This document shows, piece after piece, positions 17,736 to 26,189 of a stretch of 64,000 bases of DNA. This stretch comes from Sipunculus nudus. Lineage: Eukaryota > Annelida > Sipuncula > Golfingiida > Sipunculidae. Within the stretch, counting starts at the first letter, position 1, and every line of letters starts with the position of its first letter. The stretch is taken from positions 1,109,001 to 1,173,000 of the forward strand of contig JAPPUL010000079.1 of assembly GCA_026874595.1 (NCBI GenBank), read 5' to 3'. The notes below the pieces were generated by a model that saw only the letters and a program-made list of their open reading frames with translations, was not told the origin of the DNA and did no database searches. The position numbers and the translations under genes were made by a program.

Positions 17736-18554
17736 ATGATCTCTATTATAATCCCTACTCTAAATGTTAATCCTTTCTCGCTTAAGCAAATTATTACCAA
17801 CATTATCTTACAGAATGTCCAATCTGAAATTATTATATCTGAGGGGCGGTATAACCATATGGACTCTAGCTTCTTAGAGTTTCTAAACTCTATTCATACT
17901 TCTTTCCCGAAAGATACCTTTAAGTACAATATTAAACTAATTCAAAATGAGAACAAGCATATCGTCCTCTCAAGAGGACAATCTATTAACCTTGCCGCCA
18001 AATACGCTTCTTTCAACATTCTCCTTGTTATACATGCTGATATGTTATTACCACAATTTGCTCTTAAAAAGATTATCGATTCTTTTACAGATAATAAATC
18101 TCTCGTTGCTGGCGGCTTCTTAAAACACTATGACCCCTCTTTTGCTTACTCCATTTACCAAACCTTTGTAAATGCTAGAACTCTCTTCTTTAAAAGACTT
18201 GTCGGGACTAATGCAATTTTCATTAAAAAAGATGTCTTCGGTTCAAATCCATTCCCTAACCATTTTATGGAGGACTTTGTTTTCTCCTACAGCACTCTTC
18301 GGCGATTTAACAAAAAGAATATTTCTATCATTAAAGATTATGTTGTTGTGTCTTCTAAAAAATATATCGCAGACGGCCCCTTGAAAGCCATTTGTGCCAA
18401 CTATATTATTGTTTTGCTTTTTAAATTTGGTGTTCGGGATTTCAAAATACTTAAGGATATCTATACCTTACAAAAGCAAGACCACAAAGCTTTTACGCGT
18501 ATTCTAAAACTTGCTGTTAAAGCTTTACTTCATTTAAATAAACCTATTATTTAA
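17736..18554 (+). CDS. Family 2 glycosyltransferase
   Basis: Predicted cytoplasmic GT-A fold glycosyltransferase of about 272 residues. The N-terminus ISIIIPTLNVN is the usual first strand of GT2 enzymes. Seen next are SEGRYNHMD, LSRGQSINLAAKYASFNILLVIHADMLLP, where the HAD triad takes the place of the DxD sugar-nucleotide/metal motif, and AGGFLKHYDP. The closest general resemblance is to the short GT2 group sometimes linked to arsenosugar or mycofactocin clusters; neither context is present. ATG 17736 is preferred over a TTG six bases upstream. It stands alone on the presumed lagging strand, opposite rpsU. The substrate is unknown. Confidence 0.75.
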   Translation: MISIIIPTLNVNPFSLKQIITNIILQNVQSEIIISEGRYNHMDSSFLEFLNSIHTSFPKDTFKYNIKLIQNENKHIVLSRGQSINLAAKYASFNILLVIHADMLLPQFALKKIIDSFTDNKSLVAGGFLKHYDPSFAYSIYQTFVNARTLFFKRLVGTNAIFIKKDVFGSNPFPNHFMEDFVFSYSTLRRFNKKNISIIKDYVVVSSKKYIADGPLKAICANYIIVLLFKFGVRDFKILKDIYTLQKQDHKAFTRILKLAVKALLHLNKPII

Positions 18555-18618
18555 ATAAAGCTCATTTTACTCATTATAAAATAAGGTATGACAAGCTGCT
18601 GTAGCTAACTCGCTTACT

Positions 18619-18837
18619 CTATTTCTTCCTAATAACTCGTTTTTGAGTTTGGCGCCTTGCTCGCTTTTGTAGCTTACGTTTTAATATCTCTCTTTGTCGT
18701 TTTTTTTGCATACTCGGCTTTTCGTAGAATGAACGCTTTTTTAATTCTCGGTTTATTCCATCTCGTTCACACTTTTTACGAAAACGCCTTACCGCTTGAT
18801 CTATCGGTTCGCCCTCTCCTACTTCAATTTTTGTCAT
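18619..18837 (-). CDS. rpsU: 30S ribosomal protein S21
   Basis: Small, very basic 30S protein of 72 residues that helps mRNA recognition. The N-terminal VGEGEPIDQAVRRFRKKCERDGI and following RSFYEKPSMQKKR are diagnostic. It stands alone between a glycosyltransferase and an aminotransferase gene rather than in the dnaG-rpoD operon of proteobacteria. Confidence 0.95.
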   Translation of the reverse strand: MTKIEVGEGEPIDQAVRRFRKKCERDGINRELKKRSFYEKPSMQKKRQREILKRKLQKRARRQTQKRVIRKK

Positions 18838-18996
18838 ATTACCTGCCTGTCTTTTTATTTTATTTTATTTTTACCCCAACACCTTTATCTCTTACCTATA
18901 TCTATTATCTATATCCATTATCTCTATCTACTATAATTATTACACTGCTATTTATTACGCCAAAACTGCTCTTCAGCATACCCATTTCATCATACC

Positions 18997-20370
18997 CTAG
19001 CCTAAACCACGTAAGTCACATACCCCCTGGTATAATATTTCAAACAATTTCCCAAGTCGCTCTTTTTCTATACATGAAAATGCTATCCGTATATCTTCTT
19101 TTCCGCTCGCTATAACACCTACGCTATATTTGTCTAATAAATGTTGTCTTAGCTCCTCTGCCTTTATACCACCATTCAACCTTAAACACATGAAATATCC
19201 TGAGTTGAAATTATACACCTTCCATGCCTTATTGTACTTTCTATTCTCAAATATCCGAAAAAGCTCTTCTGCCCTTCCCTGCAAAAGCTTATATTTATTT
19301 TCCTTCTCTTCTATGTAATTCCTTGATTCCAACGCATTTAACAACACCTCTTGTGATAAGTTACTGACACTTGATACCCCTGCTCTTATCGCTCCCTTTA
19401 CCTTCTGTTCAAGTATATTATATATCTTCTCACGTCTGCTTCTTGCTCCACCTATCCCAAAAGTCAGAAAACCTACCCGAAAACCCCAAACATAATCTTC
19501 TTTTGTCCCGCCATCAAGCTTTATGCAAAGTAAATTCTCATGTTCGCCTGCTACCTTGCTAAAAAACGATTCCTGCATCACTCCCGCCTTATACACAAGA
19601 CCAAAATATGCATCGTCTGTTATAACAACTAATTTCTTCCCCTTCTTCGCATACTTTAAAAGTAGCTCCTTAAGTTCATCTCCTTCCTCATCAAACAATG
19701 TATAGCCTGTTGGATTGCCAGGAAAATTAAATAGCACTATTACTTTATTTTTTTGAGCAAAAAGCTCTTCTAGCTTAGATTCAAATGCTTCTAGGTTAAA
19801 ACCATTCTCTTCATTGTATAAGGGATAGGTACTTATCTCTCCTCTATAGCGGACCTCATATATTAATCTATAATTACCCCAAAATTTGTCTGCCAAAAGT
19901 ATTGTGTCTCCATCATCTACAAACATATCTCCTATCAGACTAAGTCCATGCGTTAAGCCTGATGTTGCTATCGGATTACTTATACTTTCGTCTAAACTTG
20001 GATTCTTACGGAAAAGTTCCTTTTTCCACCTATGGCGCAATCTCTCTTTCCCTGCTACCGGTGCGTATGGTAATATGTTTTTTCCTTCCAATTTCGGAAG
20101 TTGATCTAATATAGATTCTAAGTATATTGGATGACCTTCTTCTGTTGCTATTCCAAGCGTTGCGTTATATTCACTCTCTCTATCTCTTGCTTCTCGCGAT
20201 TGGCTTAATATATCCTTAGGAAAGAATATCTCTCGCCCAAAACGGGACAATAATTCGTATACTACTACGCTTTCTCTTTTAAGCTCTTCATTCAATTCTC
20301 TTGCTAGCAGATTCATTCGCTTTGCTATGCTCCATTCCCTACACCATAACCCCTCCCCGCTTAACACCAT
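18997..20370 (-). CDS. PLP-dependent aminotransferase, class I/II
   Basis: Cytoplasmic fold-type I aminotransferase, 457 residues. Seen are TSGLTHGLSLIGDMFVDDGDTILLADKFWGNY (cofactor phosphate loop region), NFPGNPTGYTLFDEEG (the N-P-T-G motif), VITDDAYFGLVY (Asp and Tyr contacting the PLP ring), KLDGGTKEDYVWGFRVGFLTF (Schiff-base Lys in GGTKEDY, with substrate Arg in FRVG) and a C-terminal IRIAFS that supplies the carboxylate-binding Arg. The GGTKEDYVWG form of the lysine loop marks a distinct subgroup, and the substrate cannot be assigned. The start is uncertain: ATG 20370 gives the full frame, while an in-frame ATG at 20316 removes 18 residues and has GGAG 13 bases upstream. Confidence 0.85.
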   Translation of the reverse strand: MVLSGEGLWCREWSIAKRMNLLARELNEELKRESVVVYELLSRFGREIFFPKDILSQSREARDRESEYNATLGIATEEGHPIYLESILDQLPKLEGKNILPYAPVAGKERLRHRWKKELFRKNPSLDESISNPIATSGLTHGLSLIGDMFVDDGDTILLADKFWGNYRLIYEVRYRGEISTYPLYNEENGFNLEAFESKLEELFAQKNKVIVLFNFPGNPTGYTLFDEEGDELKELLLKYAKKGKKLVVITDDAYFGLVYKAGVMQESFFSKVAGEHENLLCIKLDGGTKEDYVWGFRVGFLTFGIGGARSRREKIYNILEQKVKGAIRAGVSSVSNLSQEVLLNALESRNYIEEKENKYKLLQGRAEELFRIFENRKYNKAWKVYNFNSGYFMCLRLNGGIKAEELRQHLLDKYSVGVIASGKEDIRIAFSCIEKERLGKLFEILYQGVCDLRGLG

Positions 20371-20586
20371 TAATCTAAACCTAATCTAAGTTAAACTCTT
20401 AAATATATCCAAAAGACTCTTCTAACAAAACATTTTAGACTTATATTTTATCCATTTCGATAAATATATCTTTTTATTCTCGTTACTATCTTTTTGTGAC
20501 TTAGCTTTTATTATACTTCAGAAGGTCTGTTTTCGCTCTTCTTCTCTTCTGCACATATTCTGCACATAATACGCATCAACTTATTC

Positions 20587-20973
20587 TTAGTCTTCGCTTT
20601 CATAATCCCGTGAGTATGAGGCATAGCGCGATAACGCACCAAGCCGCTCTGATACCTTGTCAAAACAATCCGTATACTCCTTAAGCTCCCCTCCTTCCAC
20701 TTTAACCGACTCCTCAAGAAAATACGTTACCACCTTAAAAAAACTATTTGCGAATTTGTCTATATCTTCCGCAAATACCATTACTCGGTGCCGCTGTTTA
20801 GAACTGTCATCTCCACTTACTCTCTTGCTCTCGCTTATTACAAGATAATCATCATCTTTACTGTTCTTTTTGATGTCTAAATAATACGTCCGACTACCTG
20901 CTCGCACTCGAGTTGCAAAGATTTCTTTTTTGTCATCTTGTCTGTAGCCTCCGCTCCTTTCCTCTTCTCTCAT
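20587..20973 (-). CDS. PUR-alpha-like nucleic-acid-binding protein (DUF3276 type)
   Basis: Single PUR domain protein of about 128 residues. The core EIFATRVRAGSRTYYLDIKKNSKDDDYLVISESK, followed by HRVMVFAEDIDKFANSFFKVVTYF, matches the small bacterial PUR proteins of Bacteroidetes and spirochaetes; the Borrelia member BpuR binds DNA and RNA and regulates gene expression. ATG 20973 is chosen because TAGGAG lies just upstream; an in-frame upstream start at 21018 adds 15 residues. The tail is acidic. It lies between the aminotransferase and a processive glycosyltransferase, with a 216-bp gene-free stretch on its downstream side. Confidence 0.85.
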   Translation of the reverse strand: MREEERSGGYRQDDKKEIFATRVRAGSRTYYLDIKKNSKDDDYLVISESKRVSGDDSSKQRHRVMVFAEDIDKFANSFFKVVTYFLEESVKVEGGELKEYTDCFDKVSERLGALSRYASYSRDYESED

Positions 20974-21077
20974 ATCTACTCCTACTAAATTCTTAAACTT
21001 TTTAAAGTAAACTAACAAGAAAAGCCTTCCTCGTCAATTTAATTCTTTTTTTTTTTACACTTCGACCTCGTCAAACT

Positions 21078-22646
21078 CTATACCCGATCCCCACCCCACT
21101 CCTTCATTTCACTATAATAATACATCCTCTCGCGTATGGATTGGTATATTGCCAAAAATGATATATAAAAAAAGCTCAGCGAAAACAAAAATGGGAAGAA
21201 GGATGAGATATATAATCCTACTTCTATCGCCTTATAGCCTATATATATTCCATAACATCCAAACATAATCTCAAACAACAAAACCATATCTATATTTGTT
21301 GTATATTTCTTGCCTATCCAACGATCGCTACTTTTACTTATCGAGTATTTTGGCGTCCTTATAAATCCGCTCTTTTTACGAAGCAGAACCTCCAGAAAAG
21401 CTTTACTCAAATGTACTGCAATCCCAAGTCCATACAAAAATAAGTACGGTAGCCATGCAAGACGTCTTGTCCAGCTGCCTGTAAGTTCTCGTTGTGTATA
21501 CATAAAGAAAAATGATGGCGCAAGCATTCCTAAAAACATAAATACCATCCCAAGCACCACAAGTAAAGGATACCCTGCCTCGCCCATTGTATATTTAAAA
21601 TACTCCTGCTGTACCTCTATAAGAGGATACATCCATAACAGATTTAACACCATTAAAGGATGTACCATATAATAGGTCAAATGTATTATCCCTTCAAGTC
21701 GATTCCTTAACGGAAATCCTTTTGCTCCTAGCATCTTACCTATTAGTTTTACTGCCGTTTGAAGCGAACCTTTTGCCCATCTGAACTGCTGTGCCTTGTA
21801 CCCCCTTACGTCAACCGGAAGTTCTGCGTCGCATACCACGCTCGGCATGAACTTAAATTCCCAGCCCCGCATCTGCGCTCGGTAACTTAAATCTAAATCC
21901 TCCGTAAGCGTGTCGCCTTGCCAGTTTCCCCCATCTAGTATACACTCTTTTCGCCATATCCCTGCTGTCCCATTGAAATTTAACCATAGCCCATAATCAC
22001 TTCGTGTTGTTTGCTCAAGTAAAAAATGCCCATCTACTCCAAGTGCCTGTGCTCGCGTTAGCCCCGAATACTCCATGTTCAGGTGTCCCCAGCGCGTTTG
22101 CACAAGACCAAGCTTTTCATTTCCTTTAAACATCGGCAAGGCTCTTATTAAAAAGTCTTTCGGCGGCATGAAATCACAATCAAATATTGCTATATACTCA
22201 CCTTCACTCAAAGCTAAACCTTCTCTAAGTGCTCCTGCTTTGTGATCTGTTCTTATTTCTCGCCTTATGTATTTTATGTTATATCCTTCTTTAGCATATC
22301 CTTCTGATAGCTTTCTTAGTATATCTTGTGTAGCGTCTGTTGAGTCGTCTAGAAGTTGTACCTCTAGTTTGTCTTTTGGATAAGAAAGCTCCATGACTGC
22401 GCATACTACACGTTCTGAGACATATAATTCATTATATATTGGGATTTGCACCGTGACAACAGGCTCTCCCATCTCCTTAAGCTCTTTAATTCCATATATT
22501 GGATCCTCTTTTCGTGGCCCTTTTTTACCTTGTCCCCGCTTTTTGTAGTATAAATAGCTTATCAAATAGTAGTGCATCCCATATGCAAATAATAGTAGCG
22601 TATCAACTACATACACCAATATCACAAAATATTCATACAAACCCAT
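21078..22646 (-). CDS. Membrane-bound family 2 glycosyltransferase, cellulose-synthase-like
   Basis: Integral membrane processive glycosyltransferase of 522 residues. An N-terminal membrane helix (about 8-30) is followed by the catalytic domain with the D,D,D,QxxRW series: DDS at 100-102, DCD at 156-158, TED at 248-250 and QQFRW at 286-290. At least five hydrophobic segments follow (about 315-345, 350-385, 395-420, 455-480, 480-500). The layout matches the CESA-like A2 group and the mannan/glucomannan synthases; such enzymes extrude beta-linked glycans while making them. No BcsB, PilZ or cellulase partner lies nearby. The 511-bp region upstream is gene-free and holds a probable separate small transcript on the other strand. 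Confidence 0.85.
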   Translation of the reverse strand: MGLYEYFVILVYVVDTLLLFAYGMHYYLISYLYYKKRGQGKKGPRKEDPIYGIKELKEMGEPVVTVQIPIYNELYVSERVVCAVMELSYPKDKLEVQLLDDSTDATQDILRKLSEGYAKEGYNIKYIRREIRTDHKAGALREGLALSEGEYIAIFDCDFMPPKDFLIRALPMFKGNEKLGLVQTRWGHLNMEYSGLTRAQALGVDGHFLLEQTTRSDYGLWLNFNGTAGIWRKECILDGGNWQGDTLTEDLDLSYRAQMRGWEFKFMPSVVCDAELPVDVRGYKAQQFRWAKGSLQTAVKLIGKMLGAKGFPLRNRLEGIIHLTYYMVHPLMVLNLLWMYPLIEVQQEYFKYTMGEAGYPLLVVLGMVFMFLGMLAPSFFFMYTQRELTGSWTRRLAWLPYLFLYGLGIAVHLSKAFLEVLLRKKSGFIRTPKYSISKSSDRWIGKKYTTNIDMVLLFEIMFGCYGIYIGYKAIEVGLYISSFFPFLFSLSFFYISFLAIYQSIRERMYYYSEMKEWGGDRV

Positions 22647-22808
22647 TTAGCCTATCTACCCCTTTTAATTATCCATCGATTATTGCATTTACAATATAAT
22701 AAACTTATATAAAACTATTATGCTCATTTATATATGATATTTCTTTTATACTAATATTCTTTTATACTAAATAAAGTGATTAATAAATAAAGTGATTAAT
22801 AAACGCTC

Positions 22809-22835
22809 TTGCCCTTAACTAAACCTTCTTATAAT
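22809..22835 (+). promoter_or_regulatory. Possible sigma-70 promoter for a leader or small RNA
   Basis: TTGCCC at 22809-22814 and a perfect TATAAT at 22830-22835, with a 15-bp spacer, shorter than the ideal 17. It points at the hairpin region downstream, with a predicted start near 22842. Confidence 0.4.
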
Positions 22836-22841
22836 ATTTAG

Positions 22842-22990
22842 TGAGTTTATTTTAGCGAGTTTATCGCCTTGCTGCAGCTCTTTTTCTTTTTAAAAAAATA
22901 TAGGCGCTTTCGTAATACTATATTTAGGGAGGGGAAGTTATAGTATTTATGAAAACGCCCAACACTTATGATCATTAACCTGCGTTTTTT
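22842..22990 (+). ncRNA. Candidate structured RNA or attenuator leader with two competing hairpins
   Basis: Hairpin 1: GGCG, TTTC and AATACTATA between 22903 and 22922 pair with TATAGTATT, GAAA and CGCC between 22939 and 22959 (17 pairs, one mismatch, one internal bulge), with a purine-rich loop containing GGGAGGGG. Hairpin 2: AAAACGC at 22952-22958 pairs with GCGTTTT at 22982-22988 and runs into seven T, a terminator shape. The two share 22952-22958, so they cannot form together. This may be a roughly 150-nt small RNA, or a terminated leader of bshB1 (start 23158). It matches no RNA family I know. Confidence 0.4.
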
Positions 22991-23157
22991 TACTCGGTTT
23001 TAACATCATCAAAATTGAATTACATTATACGTTTTTTTTATATCTAATTTTACTACACTCTTATTTTTATTTATACTTTACTTTTACATTGTTCCCATTT
23101 AGAATAACCTTTTCTTTTTTTTTTGTAACTTAATTATTAACTAGGTGATGTCTCCTT

Positions 23158-23856
23158 ATGGAACTTGATTTACTTGCTATTAGCCCTCATCCTGATGATG
23201 CTGAGATCCATTGTGGCGGCCTTTTACTTAAATCTAAGCTCAAAGGTTATAAAACTGCGATCCTCTATATGACCAAAGGAGAAATGTCTACTGAGGGTAA
23301 TACAACAATTCGGCTCGAAGAAACTAAAAAGGCTCTCGAAATACTTAAAGTTGACCATTTTGACTATGCCGGTTTTAAAGATTGTATGATTTCTGATTCC
23401 TTTGCAAGTCGCCTAATAATTGCTCGCTTTATTCGACAGCTTAAACCTAAAACTATTTTAATGCCCCATTGGAAAGGCATTCCCGGCAGAGGGCACGGGC
23501 ACACTGACCATATTCAAACCGGTATTTTAGGCTCTCATGCTGTTAATTTTGCTCGTTTAAAGAAAATGCCTTTGGATGAAGAGCCTCACATTGTTTCTCA
23601 AGTCCTTTACTACCTTTTTCCGCGCAATATGAAACCTACTTTTGTTGTTGATATTTCTGATGTTAAAGACGAATGGATTAGGGCTATTAAAGCTCATAAT
23701 TCTCAAATGTTTGGGGATAACGCTTCAAAAACAGGCTTTTATAACTTTATCTTAGCTCAGGCTACTTCTTTTGGCTATTATATTGGTTCTGAGTGTGCCC
23801 ACGGTTTTGTTGCATCCTCGCCTCTTAAGATTGAGGACCCTCTAAACCTTGCTTGA
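23158..23856 (+). CDS. bshB1: PIG-L family deacetylase, BshB1-like
   Basis: Predicted zinc-dependent N-acetyl-glucosaminyl deacetylase of 232 residues. The zinc motif is SPHPDDAEIHCGG (H11, D14) and the third ligand lies in GHGHTDHIQTG. The long match of the rest (TKGEMSTEGN, RxEE, DYAGFKDC, VSQVLYYLF, KAHNSQMFGDNASKTGF, ECAHGFV) fits BshB1, the enzyme that deacetylates GlcNAc-malate in bacillithiol synthesis. bshA and bshC are not in the window, so this thiol pathway is inferred from one gene. ATG 23158 follows AGGTGATG weakly. It is downstream of the candidate leader RNA. Confidence 0.82.
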   Translation: MELDLLAISPHPDDAEIHCGGLLLKSKLKGYKTAILYMTKGEMSTEGNTTIRLEETKKALEILKVDHFDYAGFKDCMISDSFASRLIIARFIRQLKPKTILMPHWKGIPGRGHGHTDHIQTGILGSHAVNFARLKKMPLDEEPHIVSQVLYYLFPRNMKPTFVVDISDVKDEWIRAIKAHNSQMFGDNASKTGFYNFILAQATSFGYYIGSECAHGFVASSPLKIEDPLNLA

Positions 23857-23906
23857 TAACTGTTTTTTAATATCTGCTTCTATTTATTCTCCGCCAATCT
23901 CTTCAA

Positions 23907-24998
23907 TTATTTAATCGCTTCTAGCTCTTCTAGCTCTTCTAGCTTGAACCCTTCTGTAATCAAAAACTTTAATCCCTCTTCTTCCATTAGCTCCTGCTTG
24001 TAAATTATTAAGCTCTCAACTCCTGTAAGCCCCTTTACTAATTTAAAACCTTTATCAGCTCCAAGTAAAAATACTATTGTCGAGATTGCATCACTTTGTA
24101 AGGCACTATTACTTAAAGTCGAAACGCTTAGAACTCCTAAAACTGGGTACCCCGTTTTAGGATCTATTATATGGTTTACCCGTTTTCCTTCTTGCGTTAT
24201 CCGATACCTTGCATAATCGCCCGATGTTGCCAGAGACTGATTATTTAATAGCACTTTGCCAAGATATTTTACTCCATATTCACTCTCTCGGGGGTTTTTT
24301 ATGCCCACACGCCAAAATCCTCCCGATAGGCTCCTGCCCAATCCATATGTATCTCCTCCTATATTAAGCAAGCATGAGCTTATTCCGCGCCCTTTTAAAT
24401 AACTTATTGCCTTGTCTATTATATAGCCTTTTGCAAGGCCGCCTAAGCTTATTTTTAACCCCTTCTTTAAATATCTTATTTCATCTGCTCTTATCTCTAT
24501 CTTTTTATAGTCTACAAGCTCTTTTGCTCTCCTTATAGCCTCCAAAGACGGCTGGCTCCTATCTTCTCTATCACCAGCATTCCAAAGACGGAGTAACGGA
24601 TAAATACTTATATCAAAAGCACCTTCACTCAGTTTGGCGTACCTAAGTCCTTCCTTTATCACATAAAGTAGCTCCTTACTTACCTCATACCACTCTCCTG
24701 TACCCGCAACTGCGTTTAGTTTACTAAGTTCACTACCTTTATCATAGGAACTGAATATTTTGCCAAGGCGTTTTACTTCTCCTTCAAAGCCTCGCAATAT
24801 CCCTTTTGCATCCTGAGAACGTGTATGTAATATCTTAAGTTCTACTTCTGTGCTTAGTAATTTACCCTTATACTCGCTTTGGATTAGATTATAATATTTA
24901 TAGCTTATTAGCCACCATAATATAATTATCCCAAACACGCCTATATATATTCTTCTACTATAGCTTTTTAGCTTATAGCTTTTTAGCTCTCTTCCCAT
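23907..24998 (-). CDS. apbE: FAD:protein FMN transferase
   Basis: Attaches FMN covalently to Thr/Ser of flavoproteins such as the NqrB/RnfG subunits of membrane redox pumps. It has 363 residues. An N-terminal hydrophobic segment (about 17-34) is a membrane anchor without a lipobox. Motifs seen are KLNAVAGTGEWYEVS, GAFDISIYPL, KISLGGLAKGYIIDKA, SCLLNIGGDTYGLG, HIIDPKTGYP and ALQSDAISTIVFLLG, where the Asp and Ser/Thr bind magnesium. The C-terminus KLEELEELEAIK is encoded by a 9-bp tandem repeat (about 23918-23943), a sign of slippage. No nqr or rnf genes are in the window. Confidence 0.92.
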   Translation of the reverse strand: MGRELKSYKLKSYSRRIYIGVFGIIILWWLISYKYYNLIQSEYKGKLLSTEVELKILHTRSQDAKGILRGFEGEVKRLGKIFSSYDKGSELSKLNAVAGTGEWYEVSKELLYVIKEGLRYAKLSEGAFDISIYPLLRLWNAGDREDRSQPSLEAIRRAKELVDYKKIEIRADEIRYLKKGLKISLGGLAKGYIIDKAISYLKGRGISSCLLNIGGDTYGLGRSLSGGFWRVGIKNPRESEYGVKYLGKVLLNNQSLATSGDYARYRITQEGKRVNHIIDPKTGYPVLGVLSVSTLSNSALQSDAISTIVFLLGADKGFKLVKGLTGVESLIIYKQELMEEEGLKFLITEGFKLEELEELEAIK

Positions 24999-25088
24999 CT
25001 ATTTTGCTCTTTTTTGCCATCCCATTCTCTTATCTTTTTTCAAGCCTTTTTTGGTCTTCTAGCATTATTATAGGATCTTATTTCATAT

Positions 25089-25316
25089 TCAAAACCAATT
25101 ACTATCCTCTTGTCTGGATGGGCATTTAATACTACCATAAGAACAATATACACAACAATCTTTTTCTAAGGGCTTTAGTATTTTATGACATGACTCACAT
25201 TCATAAAAAATCCGGCATGCTGTAGTTGGCATTACCTCTTTTTTCTTACTCCCACAATAAGGACAGGTAATTATAGATTGTAAAACTTGTTTTGACATAT
25301 CTCTTTTTTTATGCAT
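25089..25316 (-). CDS. GDCCVxC-type zinc-ribbon small protein
   Basis: A 75-residue cysteine-rich protein. It has CPYCGSKKKEVMPTTACRIFYECESCHKILKPLEKDCCVYCSYGSIKCP, matching the small family named for its GDCCVxC motif (here KDCCVYC). Some members carry selenocysteine in that motif, but here every position is Cys. The four paired cysteines suggest zinc binding. Function is unknown; relatives tend to occur near metal-resistance genes, which are not seen here. The start is ATG 25316 or, six residues later, ATG 25298. Confidence 0.8.
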   Translation of the reverse strand: MHKKRDMSKQVLQSIITCPYCGSKKKEVMPTTACRIFYECESCHKILKPLEKDCCVYCSYGSIKCPSRQEDSNWF

Positions 25317-25368
25317 ATCTTATGAAAGTAGTTCTGGCTCTTTTGCTCTTTTGGCTTTGCTCTTGGGC

Positions 25369-26085
25369 TTAGCTTTTGGGCTTCTTAGGATTTAATGGCC
25401 TTAGCTCTATTTTACTTATAAGACTCTCTTTACTCGTTTTTACTATGTCATATACTGTTTTCGCTACGTCTTTTGCACTTAACTTAAACCTTGCCTCCTC
25501 TCCTAAAAGCTCTTTTCCGCTAAAACTTGTATTTACTGACCCAGGCATCACTATCGATACCTTTATGTTTTGATCCCGTAACTCAAGCATTAGGCATTCC
25601 GTAAAACCCAATAACCCGAACTTCGTTGCGCAGTATAATCCTCCCCCTGCAAACGTATTTCTGCTTGCAAGGGAACCTATATTTATTATATTTCCTCCTC
25701 CTGTCTCCTCTATAACCCCTATAAGCCCTTGTGTTAAGTAAAATATCCCGCTCAGGTTCGTTCCTACTACTTTGTCCCATTCCTCGTAGCTTAAATCCTT
25801 AATTCCCTTGAATATTCCCACTCCCGCGTTGTTTACAAGTACTTTTAAGCCCAATCCCTCCCCTTTTATCTTTTCAACCAGACTCTTTACTGACTCTTTG
25901 TCTCCTATATCTAATTTGTACCCTTTTGCTAAAGACGCTCCAAGTCCCATATATTCTGCCTCAAGCTCCTTAAATCCACCCTCACCGCGACTCGTAAACA
26001 ATATCCTATACCCTTCCTTTGCAAACTTTTTACACACTTCCTTCCCTATACCCTTACTCCCGCCTGTTACTAGTATCGTTTCCAC
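25369..26085 (-). CDS. Short-chain dehydrogenase/reductase
   Basis: NAD(P)-dependent oxidoreductase of the classical SDR family, 238 residues. The cofactor motif is TGGSKGIG near the N-terminus, then NNAG at about 85-88, the catalytic Ser in NIGSLASR and YxxxK as YCATK. The C-terminal region is shorter than the typical 250 residues but includes the PG motif (MPGSVNT). The closest general type is the 3-oxoacyl-ACP reductase-like or sepiapterin-reductase-like SDRs, and the substrate is not evident. It lies between the GDCCVxC gene and kdsA, next to a four-copy 12-bp repeat. Confidence 0.88.
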   Translation of the reverse strand: METILVTGGSKGIGKEVCKKFAKEGYRILFTSRGEGGFKELEAEYMGLGASLAKGYKLDIGDKESVKSLVEKIKGEGLGLKVLVNNAGVGIFKGIKDLSYEEWDKVVGTNLSGIFYLTQGLIGVIEETGGGNIINIGSLASRNTFAGGGLYCATKFGLLGFTECLMLELRDQNIKVSIVMPGSVNTSFSGKELLGEEARFKLSAKDVAKTVYDIVKTSKESLISKIELRPLNPKKPKS

Positions 26086-26117
26086 TGCCTTTTTCCCTCC
26101 TCCATCTTTATTTCTTA

Positions 26118-26165
26118 TTCTTTTATTGATTCTTTTATTGATTCTTTTATTGATTCTTTTATTGC
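26118..26165. repeat. 12-bp tandem repeat, four copies
   Basis: TTCTTTTATTGA repeats at 26118, 26130, 26142 and 26154 (last base changed). It fills much of the spacer between kdsA and the SDR gene. Confidence 0.9.
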
Positions 26166-26189
26166 TTATACTATATCATTTATTTGGTT

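Larger units (their letters stand above)
22647..23157. other. Gene-free 511-bp region between divergent genes
   Basis: AT-rich spacer between the cellulose-synthase-like gene and bshB1. It holds small direct duplications (TATTCTTTTATACTA twice at about 22739-22768, ATAAAGTGATTAATA twice at about 22770-22801), a possible promoter (22809-22835) and a two-hairpin structure (22903-22990) described separately. No ORF with a convincing start is seen. Confidence 0.7.

Noticed and set aside
20511-20717. 68-residue minus-strand frame across the PUR gene end.
   Set aside because: It mostly overlaps the PUR gene out of frame and shows no domain.
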